The notes beneath the pieces are model-generated. The model was not told the DNA's origin and made no database searches. It worked only from the letters and a program-made list of their open reading frames with translations. The position numbers and the translations under genes are program-made. Positions 1 through 6,347 of a DNA stretch of 12,249 nucleotides are shown here, piece by piece. The stretch covers positions 1 to 12,249 of the forward strand of contig URGS01000039.1 of NCBI GenBank assembly GCA_900547415.1. The letters run 5' to 3'. This DNA is from an uncultured Phascolarctobacterium sp. (lineage in GTDB: Bacteria; Bacillota; Negativicutes; Acidaminococcales; Acidaminococcaceae). Position 1 is the stretch's first letter, and every line of letters starts with the position of its first letter.

Positions 1-4
1 GCGC

Positions 5-47
5 ATAAAAATACCCTCCTTACTGGTTTTGTCCAGTAAAGAGGGTA
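5..47 (-). terminator. Rho-independent terminator of the alcohol dehydrogenase gene
   Basis: Bases 12-26 pair with 33-47 (15 bp, one mismatch) around a 6-base loop. Read on the minus strand the stem is followed almost at once by a TTTTT run (complement of 7-11), as expected of an intrinsic terminator. It lies about 70 bases past the stop of the dehydrogenase. The plus-strand side lacks a T run, so it should act on minus-strand transcription only. Confidence 0.8.
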
Positions 48-116
48 CATATCATTTCTGGGTTATGGCTTTTTCATATTTCTAAGTATGTTTGTTCCTT
101 TTCACCGAGATTTATC

Positions 117-1301
117 TTACTTCGCCATGCGATAAATATTTTCCATATCCTGACGATTCAACACCTTGAACTGACCAATGGTACGGGTATCCATAAAGCT
201 GCACTTGTAGGCAAGCTCCTTAATCTGCTCTTCTGTCAGCTCAATACCCATATCGCTGATTTTAGTAGGCATACCAATGTGGCGGAAGAAGCTTTCCATG
301 GCCGCAATACCCTCTAAAGCAGTTGCTCTTTGGTCGCGGAAATTATTAGCCACACCAAAAACATTTACTGCCAGCTGGGCAAAGCGAGCTACATTCTCGT
401 CCAGCACATAGCGTGCCCAGCTGCCCCAAACTGCCGCCAAGCCTGCACCATGGGCAATATCAAACATACCGCTCAGCTCATGCTCCAGCTGATGGCAGGA
501 CCAGTCACCAAAGCTGCGGTCACCAGTAGTATCATTATGGGACAGGGTACTGCACCACATAATCTCTGCTCTAGCATCATAATCAGTAGGATTTTTCAGC
601 GCAATCTTAGCATTGCGCATAACATTCTTCAGCAGGGTTTCTGCCATACCGTCAATAATTGCCAGCTGATGAGTTGCAGGCGCAGTAAAATAACGCTCCA
701 AGGTATGCACCATAATATCCACGCAGCCGCTGGCAGTCTGATAAGCAGGCAGAGTGTAGGTCAGCTCCGGATTGAGTACGGAAAACTTGCAGAAAGCATA
801 GTTAGTAGTCAGACCGCGTTTTAACCAGCCATCTTCATTAGTAATAACGCTGGCGTTGCTCATTTCACTGCCAGCAGCAGCCATGGTCAGCACTGCTGCC
901 ACAGGTGCGCAGCCAGTAACGCTTTTCTTTTTGCTGTAGTAGTCCCACAAATCGCCCTCGTTAACAAGACCGTAGCCAATAGCCTTAGCGCTGTCAATAA
1001 CGCTGCCGCCGCCAACTGCCAGAATAAAATCTACGCCTTCCTTACGGCACAGCGCCACACCCTCAACAGACTTGCTCAGATGAGGGTTAGGCACAACACC
1101 GCCCAGAAGTACATACTCTAAGCCTGCTTCCTTAAGGCTTGCACATACTCTGTCCAGCAGGCCGGACTTTTTAGCACTGCTGCCACCAAAATGTACCAAA
1201 ACCTTGTGAGCGCCGTATTTTTTGCACATCGCGCCAACCTGTGCCTCTGCATTCTTGCCAAAAACAACCTCTGTAGGTGCCAAATAGCTAAATTTATCCA
1301 T
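117..1301 (-). CDS. Iron-containing alcohol dehydrogenase (butanol dehydrogenase / YqhD type)
   Basis: This 394-residue protein has the length and architecture of group III Fe-dependent alcohol dehydrogenases: an N-terminal nucleotide-binding half and an all-helical metal-binding half. The dinucleotide-binding GGGSVIDSAKAIG lies at residues 97-109, and FGGSSAKKSG at 38-47 corresponds to the second glycine-rich loop of the YqhD/BdhB branch. The divalent metal ligands can be placed at D195, H199, H270 and H284, with the 14-residue spacing between the last two that is known from YqhD. The family reduces aldehydes such as butyraldehyde to alcohols with NAD(P)H in the cytosol; the actual substrate cannot be read from sequence. 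The start is ATG with AAGGAG 8 bases upstream. The gene stands alone, divergent from the SGNH hydrolase gene and followed by its own terminator. It probably serves fermentative redox balance or aldehyde removal. Confidence 0.93.
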   Translation of the reverse strand: MDKFSYLAPTEVVFGKNAEAQVGAMCKKYGAHKVLVHFGGSSAKKSGLLDRVCASLKEAGLEYVLLGGVVPNPHLSKSVEGVALCRKEGVDFILAVGGGSVIDSAKAIGYGLVNEGDLWDYYSKKKSVTGCAPVAAVLTMAAAGSEMSNASVITNEDGWLKRGLTTNYAFCKFSVLNPELTYTLPAYQTASGCVDIMVHTLERYFTAPATHQLAIIDGMAETLLKNVMRNAKIALKNPTDYDARAEIMWCSTLSHNDTTGDRSFGDWSCHQLEHELSGMFDIAHGAGLAAVWGSWARYVLDENVARFAQLAVNVFGVANNFRDQRATALEGIAAMESFFRHIGMPTKISDMGIELTEEQIKELAYKCSFMDTRTIGQFKVLNRQDMENIYRMAK

Positions 1302-1325
1302 ATTAACAACTCCTTACATTGTAAT

Positions 1326-1354
1326 ATTATATCCACATCGGGGACAAAAGACCT
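1326..1354 (-). promoter_or_regulatory. Possible promoter of the alcohol dehydrogenase gene
   Basis: A perfect TATAAT (complement of 1326-1331) lies 25 bases upstream of the ATG on the minus strand. At 16-18 bp spacing there is no good -35 box; the best hexamers around 1348-1355 match poorly. Either an activator is needed or the true promoter lies elsewhere in 1332-1450. I see no Rex-type operator (TTGTTAA-N4-TTAACAA) here, only a single half-site-like TTGTTAAT at the ribosome binding site. Confidence 0.35.
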
Positions 1355-1506
1355 ACTGTAATAATAGGACTTCTTATGCTCCCATTTTAGCACTTGCAGC
1401 AGAAAATGTAAATAAAAGCGCAAAATGCCAAAACCAACTTTCAATTGTACTTAGGCCTCTCCTTTTAAGCAGACACAGAGATTATCAATTCTCCATCATT
1501 CTCCAC

Positions 1507-1535
1507 TCGAAAAACGTCGCTATCCTTGCTATAAT
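1507..1535 (+). promoter_or_regulatory. Sigma-A promoter of the SGNH hydrolase gene
   Basis: TATAAT at 1530-1535 is perfect, with TCGAAA at 1507-1512 (4 of 6 to TTGACA) and a 17-bp spacer. The start site should fall near 1542, giving a leader of about 25 bases that contains the CGGAG ribosome site. Confidence 0.65.
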
Positions 1536-1567
1536 AAACCTAACAAAACACGAACGGAGCTGATAAT

Positions 1568-2113
1568 ATGCACTACATAGCCTGCTTTGGCGACAGCCTT
1601 ATCCAAGGCTTTCCCTTTGGCAATAGAGCGTCCTGGACTGCAGCAGTTGAAGCTCAGAGCCAAATTAAAATGCTTAACTACGGTCTCTGCGGCGACTGCT
1701 GCGACGATATTTTTGAACGTATGGAATATACCATGCTGCCTGACCATATCAAGCACATCATTTTCTTAGGCGGTGCCAATGATGTTTTGCAGCACCGTCC
1801 ATTAAAGGTTATTTTACACGATATTGACCGTATGACAAAGTGGTGTGATGAGAAGGACTTCCGTTTAGCTATAGTTCTCCCCCTTGTCAGCAGCGACGAG
1901 CTTTTGAACAGGCGCCTGTGGGATTTGCGTCAGCAGATAGAACTTAAATTTAAAGGTAAGGCTTTGCTCCTTGATATGCAGCCTGCCATTGACTTGGACG
2001 ATAATGCCCGCAAAAAGGCATACTTAGACGGAGTGCACCCCACCGCCGCCACCTACCGCGCCATGGGTGAGTACGCCGCACCAATACTGCTGCAGTGGCT
2101 GGAGCAGGAATAG
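1568..2113 (+). CDS. SGNH/GDSL-family hydrolase (lipase/esterase-like)
   Basis: The 181-residue protein carries all the SGNH blocks. Block I is FGDSLIQG with the nucleophile S10, block II is NYGLCG with oxyanion G42, block III is GGAND with N71, and block V is DGVHPT with D154 and H157. This matches small cytosolic SGNH hydrolases of the TesA/rhamnogalacturonan acetylesterase fold, which cleave acyl or acetyl esters of lipids, thioesters or sugars. There is no signal peptide, so it should act in the cytosol on a small acylated metabolite; the substrate is unknown. The start ATG has GGAG 8-9 bases upstream. It has its own promoter, is divergent from the dehydrogenase gene and convergent with the cupin gene. 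Confidence 0.9.
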   Translation: MHYIACFGDSLIQGFPFGNRASWTAAVEAQSQIKMLNYGLCGDCCDDIFERMEYTMLPDHIKHIIFLGGANDVLQHRPLKVILHDIDRMTKWCDEKDFRLAIVLPLVSSDELLNRRLWDLRQQIELKFKGKALLLDMQPAIDLDDNARKKAYLDGVHPTAATYRAMGEYAAPILLQWLEQE

Positions 2114-2217
2114 TACTGGCTAGTCAATAATTATTTCTTATAATAAATAATAACCAATGGACTACACTCCCAAAAACATAACCATTTACTTGTTAAAATT
2201 AATATAGCATAAAGACA

Positions 2218-2260
2218 AAAGCCTTCTAACAGCTTATCCAAAAAGCTATTAGAAGGCTTT
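2218..2260 (-). terminator. Terminator hairpin between the convergent SGNH and cupin genes
   Basis: Bases 2218-2235 pair with 2243-2260 (18 bp, one mismatch) around a 7-base loop. Minus-strand reading ends in TTTTGTCTTT, giving a short U tract 18 bases after the cupin stop. On the plus strand the stem ends in GGCTTTAC, a poor U tract, so termination of the SGNH transcript here is possible but weaker. A separate all-AT 7-bp hairpin at 2130-2151 is too weak to count as a terminator. Confidence 0.75.
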
Positions 2261-2277
2261 ACTACATCTAAAAATAT

Positions 2278-2634
2278 TTATGCTTCAACTACAGCATCAG
2301 TCATAGTATAGTGTTGCAGAGAATTTTCTTTAACCTGAATACAGATAAAGCGCAGGTCGCTGTCACTAGCTGCAGAAAACTGTCTTTTGGCATTCGGAGC
2401 AACACGCAGGCAATCACCCTCCTGCAGCAAAACAGTTTCATTATCAATCACAGCACTACCCTTACCTGCAAGAATAATATAAATTTCTTCATTTTCCTTG
2501 TGATAATGAACAAAAGGAACGCCAACTCCTGCAGGCAAGCTATTAATACTGATTTCAGCACCGGTAAGTGCTAATTGGTCATGCAATTCAACTCTTCCAT
2601 CGTTGGAAACTCTTACTTTGCTATAATTACTCAT
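2278..2634 (-). CDS. Small cupin-domain protein
   Basis: This is a single-domain cupin of 118 residues. Motif 1 is clear: H43-x-H45, then E49/E50 and G57 (VHYHKENEEIYIILAGKG). Motif 2 (GDCLRVAPNAKRQF, 73-86) has the expected glycine and proline, but Q85 stands where the third metal-binding histidine normally lies. The site may therefore hold its metal differently or bind a ligand without full metal coordination. I chose the ATG at 2634 because GGAGG lies 8 bases upstream; a TTG five codons earlier would overlap that site. Small cupins bind sugars, organic acids or metals, or act as dioxygenases or isomerases; none of these can be picked. It has its own consensus promoter with two operators and lies just downstream of an Rrf2 gene, so it is probably the regulator's main target. 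Confidence 0.88.
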   Translation of the reverse strand: MSNYSKVRVSNDGRVELHDQLALTGAEISINSLPAGVGVPFVHYHKENEEIYIILAGKGSAVIDNETVLLQEGDCLRVAPNAKRQFSAASDSDLRFICIQVKENSLQHYTMTDAVVEA

Positions 2635-2670
2635 AATCTTTACCTCCAATTAATAAACAGATACAGCATT

Positions 2671-2693
2671 GTTGTAACCATTTCAATTACAAC
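2671..2693. promoter_or_regulatory. Operator 1 (start-site proximal), GTTGTAA-N9-TTACAAC
   Basis: A perfect 7-bp inverted repeat (2671-2677 and 2687-2693) is separated by 9 bases. It begins 3 bases past the cupin -10 box and covers the expected transcription start near 2690, a classical repressor position. The same sequence recurs 41 bp away as operator 2. The likely ligand is the Rrf2 regulator encoded next door; this is inference. Confidence 0.8.
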
Positions 2694-2696
2694 TAT

Positions 2697-2724
2697 ATTA
2701 TAGCACTTATTGTTGTAATGTCAA
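2697..2724 (-). promoter_or_regulatory. Consensus sigma-A promoter of the cupin gene
   Basis: On the minus strand there is a perfect TTGACA (complement of 2719-2724), a 16-bp spacer and a perfect TATAAT (complement of 2697-2702). The predicted start lies near 2690 and the leader is about 56 bases long with GGAGG before the ATG. Such a strong core promoter with two operators suggests high expression when derepressed. Confidence 0.85.
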
Positions 2725-2737
2725 CAGTTACAACAAT
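2709..2737. promoter_or_regulatory. Operator 2 (over the -35 box), 10-bp perfect inverted repeat
   Basis: ATTGTTGTAA (2709-2718) and TTACAACAAT (2728-2737) form a perfect 10-bp inverted repeat with a 9-base centre. The -35 hexamer of the cupin promoter (2719-2724) sits inside that centre, so a bound dimer would block polymerase. Core half-sites and spacing are identical to operator 1, whose start is 41 bp away, close to four helical turns and thus on the same DNA face. Confidence 0.85.
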
Positions 2738-2740
2738 ATA

Positions 2741-2782
2741 AAAATAAAAAATAAGTCCTAGGATTTTCCCTAAGACTTATTT
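2741..2782 (-). terminator. Rho-independent terminator of the TSUP-Rrf2 unit
   Basis: Bases 2749-2762 pair with 2769-2782 (14 bp, one mismatch) around a 6-base loop. On the minus strand the hairpin is followed by TTTTTATTTT. It sits between the Rrf2 stop and the cupin promoter, showing that the cupin gene is a separate transcription unit. Confidence 0.85.
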
Positions 2783-2788
2783 ACAGCT

Positions 2789-3223
2789 TTATCGTGACAG
2801 ACACCTATCAGTATCCTTTTTGACATCCTCTAAAGTAATAGAGGCTAATTCCCTTTCCAATGCCATTTGTACACGCATTAGCTTCTCGTCCAATATATTG
2901 TGAATATTTCTTCCTACAGGACAGTTTTGATTGGGATTTTCATGAAAGTGAAACAGCTCACCATTATCTACACATTCCACAGCCTTATAAATATCCAGAA
3001 AGGAAATTTCATTGAGAGGCTTGGTTATCACTGCACCGCCTGTTCCTCTCATCACGTCTATCATACCTGCCTTTTTGAGCTGGCCTAATAAACGGCGTAC
3101 CATAACAGGGTTAATATTGGTGCTTCCTGCCAAAAAGTCACTAGTAACCTTATATTCATCCTTAAATGTATCTATACAAATCAGAATGTGAACTGCTAAT
3201 GTAAATCTACTGGAAATTTGCAT
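2789..3223 (-). CDS. Rrf2-family transcriptional regulator lacking the Fe-S cysteine triad
   Basis: The 144-residue protein is a typical Rrf2 regulator. A winged helix-turn-helix spans about residues 1-70, with the recognition helix near 37-52 (NINPVMVRRLLGQLKKAG) and a wing at RGTGGAVITKP (59-69), followed by the dimerisation helix with CPVGRNI at 101-107. The three closely spaced cysteines that hold an Fe-S cluster in IscR and NsrR are absent. Only C101 lies in that region, with C16, C84 and C141 scattered, so cysteine oxidation or small-molecule sensing (as in the cluster-free CymR and YwnA-like members) is more likely. The start ATG has AGGAG 9 bases upstream, 17 bases after the TSUP stop, so both are co-transcribed. 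The paired palindromes at the cupin promoter are its likely sites. No such operator is visible before its own unit. Confidence 0.9.
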   Translation of the reverse strand: MQISSRFTLAVHILICIDTFKDEYKVTSDFLAGSTNINPVMVRRLLGQLKKAGMIDVMRGTGGAVITKPLNEISFLDIYKAVECVDNGELFHFHENPNQNCPVGRNIHNILDEKLMRVQMALERELASITLEDVKKDTDRCLSR

Positions 3224-3240
3224 TTTATCACTCCTAACAT

Positions 3241-3978
3241 CTACAGGCTACCCCTAATACCTGAAATAAGCATTGCCAAAGCACCACAGCACACTATAAT
3301 CAGGGACAAACGCTTGAAAAGATGCTGATTGAGGCGGAAGAAGAACTTTTCGCCCAAATAGATGCCTAAAAACATGGCAGGCAGCATAAACAGCAGCAGG
3401 CTCCAATCTGTAATGGCGTCCACATTACCTGCAAAAAAATGTCCCACCATGACCAGGACACTGCTAAGGCCAAAAATCCAGATCATATTGGCACGCATAG
3501 TATCCTTATCCTGCTTTTCATTAAGAAAATATAGCACTAAGGGTGGACCGCCAACACTGGTGGAAGCGCTGAAAAAGCCGCTGATTGCCCCTGCAGTAAA
3601 GCGTCCCAAGGTTTTATTGGCAACGGGTACAGTGTATTGCTGGCTCATCAAAAAGGTTGCAATAAGCAGGACACTGCCTAAAAATATTTCCAAGGTTTCT
3701 ACGGACATCAGCTTGAGGGCGTAGCTTCCGGGAGCAGTACCTACAGCACTGCCAATAGTTGTCATAACAACAGTGTTCCAGTTAAACTGTCCCCAAACAC
3801 GCCACATGGTAATGCCTCTCAGTACCATGGTTGTCACCAGCACCGCCATAATGGCAAATTTAATATTAATGACCGTTGACAGGATGGGTGTAGCAATAAG
3901 TGCATAGCCAAAGCCTGATACCGTGGCAAAAAACGAGGCTAAAAAAATAGCCAAAAAGGATACGCAAAGAGTTACCAT
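3241..3978 (-). CDS. TSUP (TauE/SafE) family membrane transporter
   Basis: This 245-residue, very hydrophobic protein has about eight membrane segments in two repeats. Each half shows a family motif: SGFGYALIATPIL near 21-33 and SASTSVGGPPLVLYF near 137-151. TSUP proteins move sulfite, sulfoacetate, sulfolactate, taurine-derived or other small organic anions, usually outward. The substrate is not evident, but linkage to a regulator with lone cysteines is compatible with a sulfur compound. The start ATG has AGGAGG 4 bases upstream. The gene begins 19 bases after a strong terminator of the preceding operon and I see no good promoter in between, so it depends on read-through or a promoter inside the upstream coding region. 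It is in one unit with the Rrf2 gene. Confidence 0.88.
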   Translation of the reverse strand: MVTLCVSFLAIFLASFFATVSGFGYALIATPILSTVINIKFAIMAVLVTTMVLRGITMWRVWGQFNWNTVVMTTIGSAVGTAPGSYALKLMSVETLEIFLGSVLLIATFLMSQQYTVPVANKTLGRFTAGAISGFFSASTSVGGPPLVLYFLNEKQDKDTMRANMIWIFGLSSVLVMVGHFFAGNVDAITDWSLLLFMLPAMFLGIYLGEKFFFRLNQHLFKRLSLIIVCCGALAMLISGIRGSL

Positions 3979-3993
3979 AAGTCCTCCTACGAA

Positions 3994-4020
3994 TAAAAAA
4001 GGCTGCCAAGGCAGCCTTTT
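3994..4020 (-). terminator. Strong terminator ending the nadD-cvfB operon
   Basis: AAAAGGCTGCC (3997-4007) pairs with GGCAGCCTTTT (4010-4020), a perfect stem with a CTTG loop on the minus strand, followed by a TTTTTT run. It starts 3 bases past the stop of the S1-domain gene. The plus-strand side is also followed by T-rich sequence, so the hairpin could work in both directions. Confidence 0.9.
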
Positions 4021-4022
4021 GC

Positions 4023-4952
4023 TTATTTTTCTTCTGTATTAGTAAGATAGGTCCAGCCATCCTCCTGACGGATCTTACCTTCCTTCATCAAATGACCTAA
4101 AGCACGCTTAAAGGCAGCCTTGCTAATACCAAATTTCTGCTTAATGATTTCCAAGGGAGTATCATCACAATAAGGCATTTTGCCGTTACGTTTCTGCAGG
4201 AAATCATAAATATCCTGAGAGTCCGCAATCAGGGCGTTTTCCTTTTGCAGACGCATGGATACATTCAGGCGTCCATCCTCACGGATATAGGTAACGCGGC
4301 AGGTAACCTCCTGACCAAAGTCCAGGCGCCCACTGGGAACCTCACTTCTGTGCAGAAAGGCAATAAAGCGTTGGTTGGTAAAGATAAAGAAGCCCTCAGG
4401 CAGAATATTATAAATGGTACCTGTTACGCTGTCGCCAACCTTCAAACCCTCTGCAGGCTTGGAAGCCTTGAGCATATCATCCTCAACACGCATAGTAACA
4501 GCAGGACGACCAGTTTTATCACGATACAGCTTAACCCAAACCAGCTGACCGGGGTTTACGTGACCACGCATCTGGCTGTAGGGCAAAAATACACCACGTT
4601 CAGCGCCAATATCAACAAAGCCGCCGTCGCGGGTAACGCTTAAAACCTTAACATAGCCCAGCTGACCTTCACGCATCTTAGGCAGCTTCATGCTGGCAGT
4701 AAGACGACGATTGGGGTCAATGTACAGGTATACCTTAACGTCCTGACCAGCCTGCACCTCTTCGGTCTGCTGCAGCTTATGCAGCAGAATATCATCGCTG
4801 GTGTTGCCTGTACCTGCATCAAGAAAGGCACCCATTTCGCCAATGCGGGCAACCCTTAAGGTTACTACGTCGCCAGGGCGATACTTTACTGCCTCAGAAA
4901 TCTTGGGCGGAGGCAGACTTTTCTTTTTACGATCAAATTTGCGATCCATCAT
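4023..4952 (-). CDS. cvfB: S1-domain RNA-binding protein, CvfB/YitL family
   Basis: The 309-residue protein matches the CvfB fold. Three S1/OB-like domains lie at about 27-90, 95-156 and 172-236, the second with GYVKVLSVTRDGGFVDIG, which is typical of S1. A C-terminal winged helix lies at about 245-305 (LEIIKQKFGISKAAFKRALG). CvfB of Staphylococcus binds RNA and affects virulence gene expression; in most Firmicutes the role is undefined. The upstream rsfS stop and this ATG overlap as ATGA and GGAG lies 8 bases before, so translation is probably coupled. A second ATG follows directly and cannot be excluded. It is the last gene of the operon. The symbol rests on domain order alone. Confidence 0.88.
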   Translation of the reverse strand: MMDRKFDRKKKSLPPPKISEAVKYRPGDVVTLRVARIGEMGAFLDAGTGNTSDDILLHKLQQTEEVQAGQDVKVYLYIDPNRRLTASMKLPKMREGQLGYVKVLSVTRDGGFVDIGAERGVFLPYSQMRGHVNPGQLVWVKLYRDKTGRPAVTMRVEDDMLKASKPAEGLKVGDSVTGTIYNILPEGFFIFTNQRFIAFLHRSEVPSGRLDFGQEVTCRVTYIREDGRLNVSMRLQKENALIADSQDIYDFLQKRNGKMPYCDDTPLEIIKQKFGISKAAFKRALGHLMKEGKIRQEDGWTYLTNTEEK

Positions 4953-5302
4953 GCTTCTGTCTCCACAAATGCTTCAGAGGGAGCATCAGCCCACAGCTGC
5001 TCTAAGTTATAGAAATCGCGCTCTTCTTCAAGGAATACGTGCACTACGATATCGCCGTAATCCAAAAGCACCCAACGACCTTCAGCATAGCCTTCTTTAT
5101 GGTCGGGGAAAATATCCAGCTTAGCCATTTCGTCTTCAACATTGTCAACAATAGTCTTAACCAGATTGGAGTTGGAAGCGCTGCAGATTACATAGTAATC
5201 AGTTACGGGGGACAAACCCTCCATATTCAGCAGCAAAATATCGTTAGCCTTTTTGTCGTTGGCAAAGCCTGCCATTTTCATAGCTTTTTCTTTAATGTTC
5301 AT
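4949..5302 (-). CDS. rsfS: Ribosome silencing factor RsfS
   Basis: The 117-residue protein is a full-length RsfS/RsfA/YbeB/Iojap-family member. The family core is visible: DILLLNMEGLSPVTDYYVIC (21-40) and WVLLDYGDIVVHVF (77-90), followed by RDFYNLEQLW (95-104). RsfS binds uL14 on the large ribosomal subunit and blocks subunit joining, lowering translation when nutrients run short. AGGAGGAG lies 5 bases before the ATG, a strong site. It lies 29 bases after the LCP gene and overlaps the next gene by four bases, in the Firmicutes order nadD-yqeK-(LCP)-rsfS. Confidence 0.95.
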   Translation of the reverse strand: MNIKEKAMKMAGFANDKKANDILLLNMEGLSPVTDYYVICSASNSNLVKTIVDNVEDEMAKLDIFPDHKEGYAEGRWVLLDYGDIVVHVFLEEERDFYNLEQLWADAPSEAFVETEA

Positions 5303-5331
5303 TTATTCTCCTCCTTTTGTATCTTCAATTC

Positions 5332-6330
5332 TTATTCTTCGTCAGTTTCTACTTCTTCCTCCACATGAGGAATGCCTAATTCATCCAGGGATTTATTGAT
5401 TGACTCCCTATCAGCAGACCAATAGCTTACGCCAGTGCTGTCGTCAAACTGGCCGTACAGCATACAGCTTCTCACCTTGTCGTCGCCAAAAAGCTTAAAG
5501 CTGTTGGCAGCCTTAATCATAGTCTGAGTATTCAAATCTGTATCAATATGCTTATCCAGTGTTGCCACCAGACTGCTTATCTTGCCTACATTCTGAATGG
5601 AGAACATCTGCTCCGCTGCAGCCTTCAGGAATTTTTGCTGACGCTGCACACGTCCAATGTCGCCCAGCTCATCAGAACGGAAGCGTACATATTTACCGGC
5701 AGTCTTGCCGTCCATATGCTGGTAGCCATGCTTAATATCAATTACCAGGTCCGCATATGGATCCTCATAGTACATATCCTTGTCAACGTAAATATCTACG
5801 CCGCCAATCAGGTCTACCACTTCAATAAAGGCCTGCCAGTTAGCCAGGGCATAGTAGTGAATTGGTACCTGCAAAAGATTGGCCACAGTTTGCTTGGCCA
5901 TAACCTTGCCTCCATAGGCATAGGCTGCATTGATTTTGTCAGGGTCCTTATGACCGGGCAAAATTACCTTAGTATCACGAGGAATGGACAGCACGCTTAC
6001 TAAATTTTCCTTAGGGTCAATACTCAGCAAAATAATAGCATCAGTACGCTTGGGCTCGTACTCTGCTGCCTCGCTGTCACCATCGTCAATACCTAAAAGC
6101 AGGATATTTATACGCTCGTTTAGCTTCTTATCAGACTTAATAGCATCGTTAGCCGCAGTAACATGCACACTGCCATGGGAAGGATCTATGAAGGTTTCAT
6201 AAATGAAAACCGTACCCTTAAAAACAGCACCAGCCAGAAGGACAAAGGCTGTCAGCAAAACAATAAGTCTGCCCCATCTGAACCTGCGTTTAGTGTGACG
6301 CTCCGGCTTATGCTCCATATTTTCTTCCAT
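5332..6330 (-). CDS. LytR-CpsA-Psr (LCP) family envelope polymer ligase
   Basis: The 332-residue protein has a short basic cytosolic tail (KRRFRWGR near 14-21), one membrane helix at about 21-45, and an extracytoplasmic LCP domain at about 74-245. Key motifs are LLLGID (77-82), RTDAIILLSID (95-105), SIPRDT (115-120), DKINAAYAYGG (131-141) and RFRSDELGDIGRVQRQQ (216-232); the conserved arginines and aspartates bind the polyprenyl pyrophosphate and metal. LCP enzymes transfer polyprenyl-linked glycopolymers onto peptidoglycan or proteins. In a diderm Negativicute classical wall teichoic acid is not expected, so the polymer is unclear. The C-terminus is very acidic (HVEEEVETDEE). GGAG lies 7 bases before the first ATG; an in-frame ATG four codons on is an alternative. 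The gene sits between yqeK and rsfS. Confidence 0.92.
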   Translation of the reverse strand: MEENMEHKPERHTKRRFRWGRLIVLLTAFVLLAGAVFKGTVFIYETFIDPSHGSVHVTAANDAIKSDKKLNERINILLLGIDDGDSEAAEYEPKRTDAIILLSIDPKENLVSVLSIPRDTKVILPGHKDPDKINAAYAYGGKVMAKQTVANLLQVPIHYYALANWQAFIEVVDLIGGVDIYVDKDMYYEDPYADLVIDIKHGYQHMDGKTAGKYVRFRSDELGDIGRVQRQQKFLKAAAEQMFSIQNVGKISSLVATLDKHIDTDLNTQTMIKAANSFKLFGDDKVRSCMLYGQFDDSTGVSYWSADRESINKSLDELGIPHVEEEVETDEE

Positions 6331-6347
6331 ATATCTCTCCTGCTATA

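Noticed and set aside
330..824. A 164-codon plus-strand frame opposite the alcohol dehydrogenase
   Set aside because: It lies wholly inside the dehydrogenase, whose metal ligands and cofactor motif are intact. No promoter or ribosome site supports it.
1302..1331. Possible Rex operator before the alcohol dehydrogenase
   Set aside because: Only one TTGTTAAT-like half-site exists, overlapping the ribosome site, with no matching inverted half at the right spacing.
1405..1440. TTGGCATTTTGC-like sequence upstream of the dehydrogenase, suggesting a sigma-54 promoter
   Set aside because: On the minus strand GG and GC are only 6 bases apart, while sigma-54 promoters need 10 between them.
1488..1508. 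Short tandem repeat ATTCTCCATC-ATTCTCCACT
   Set aside because: Only two imperfect 10-base copies overlapping the start of the SGNH promoter; too short to support a regulatory site or mobile-element scar.
2130..2151. Hairpin after the SGNH gene as its terminator
   Set aside because: The 7-bp stem is all A-T with an 8-base loop and no U tract; it would be too unstable to terminate.
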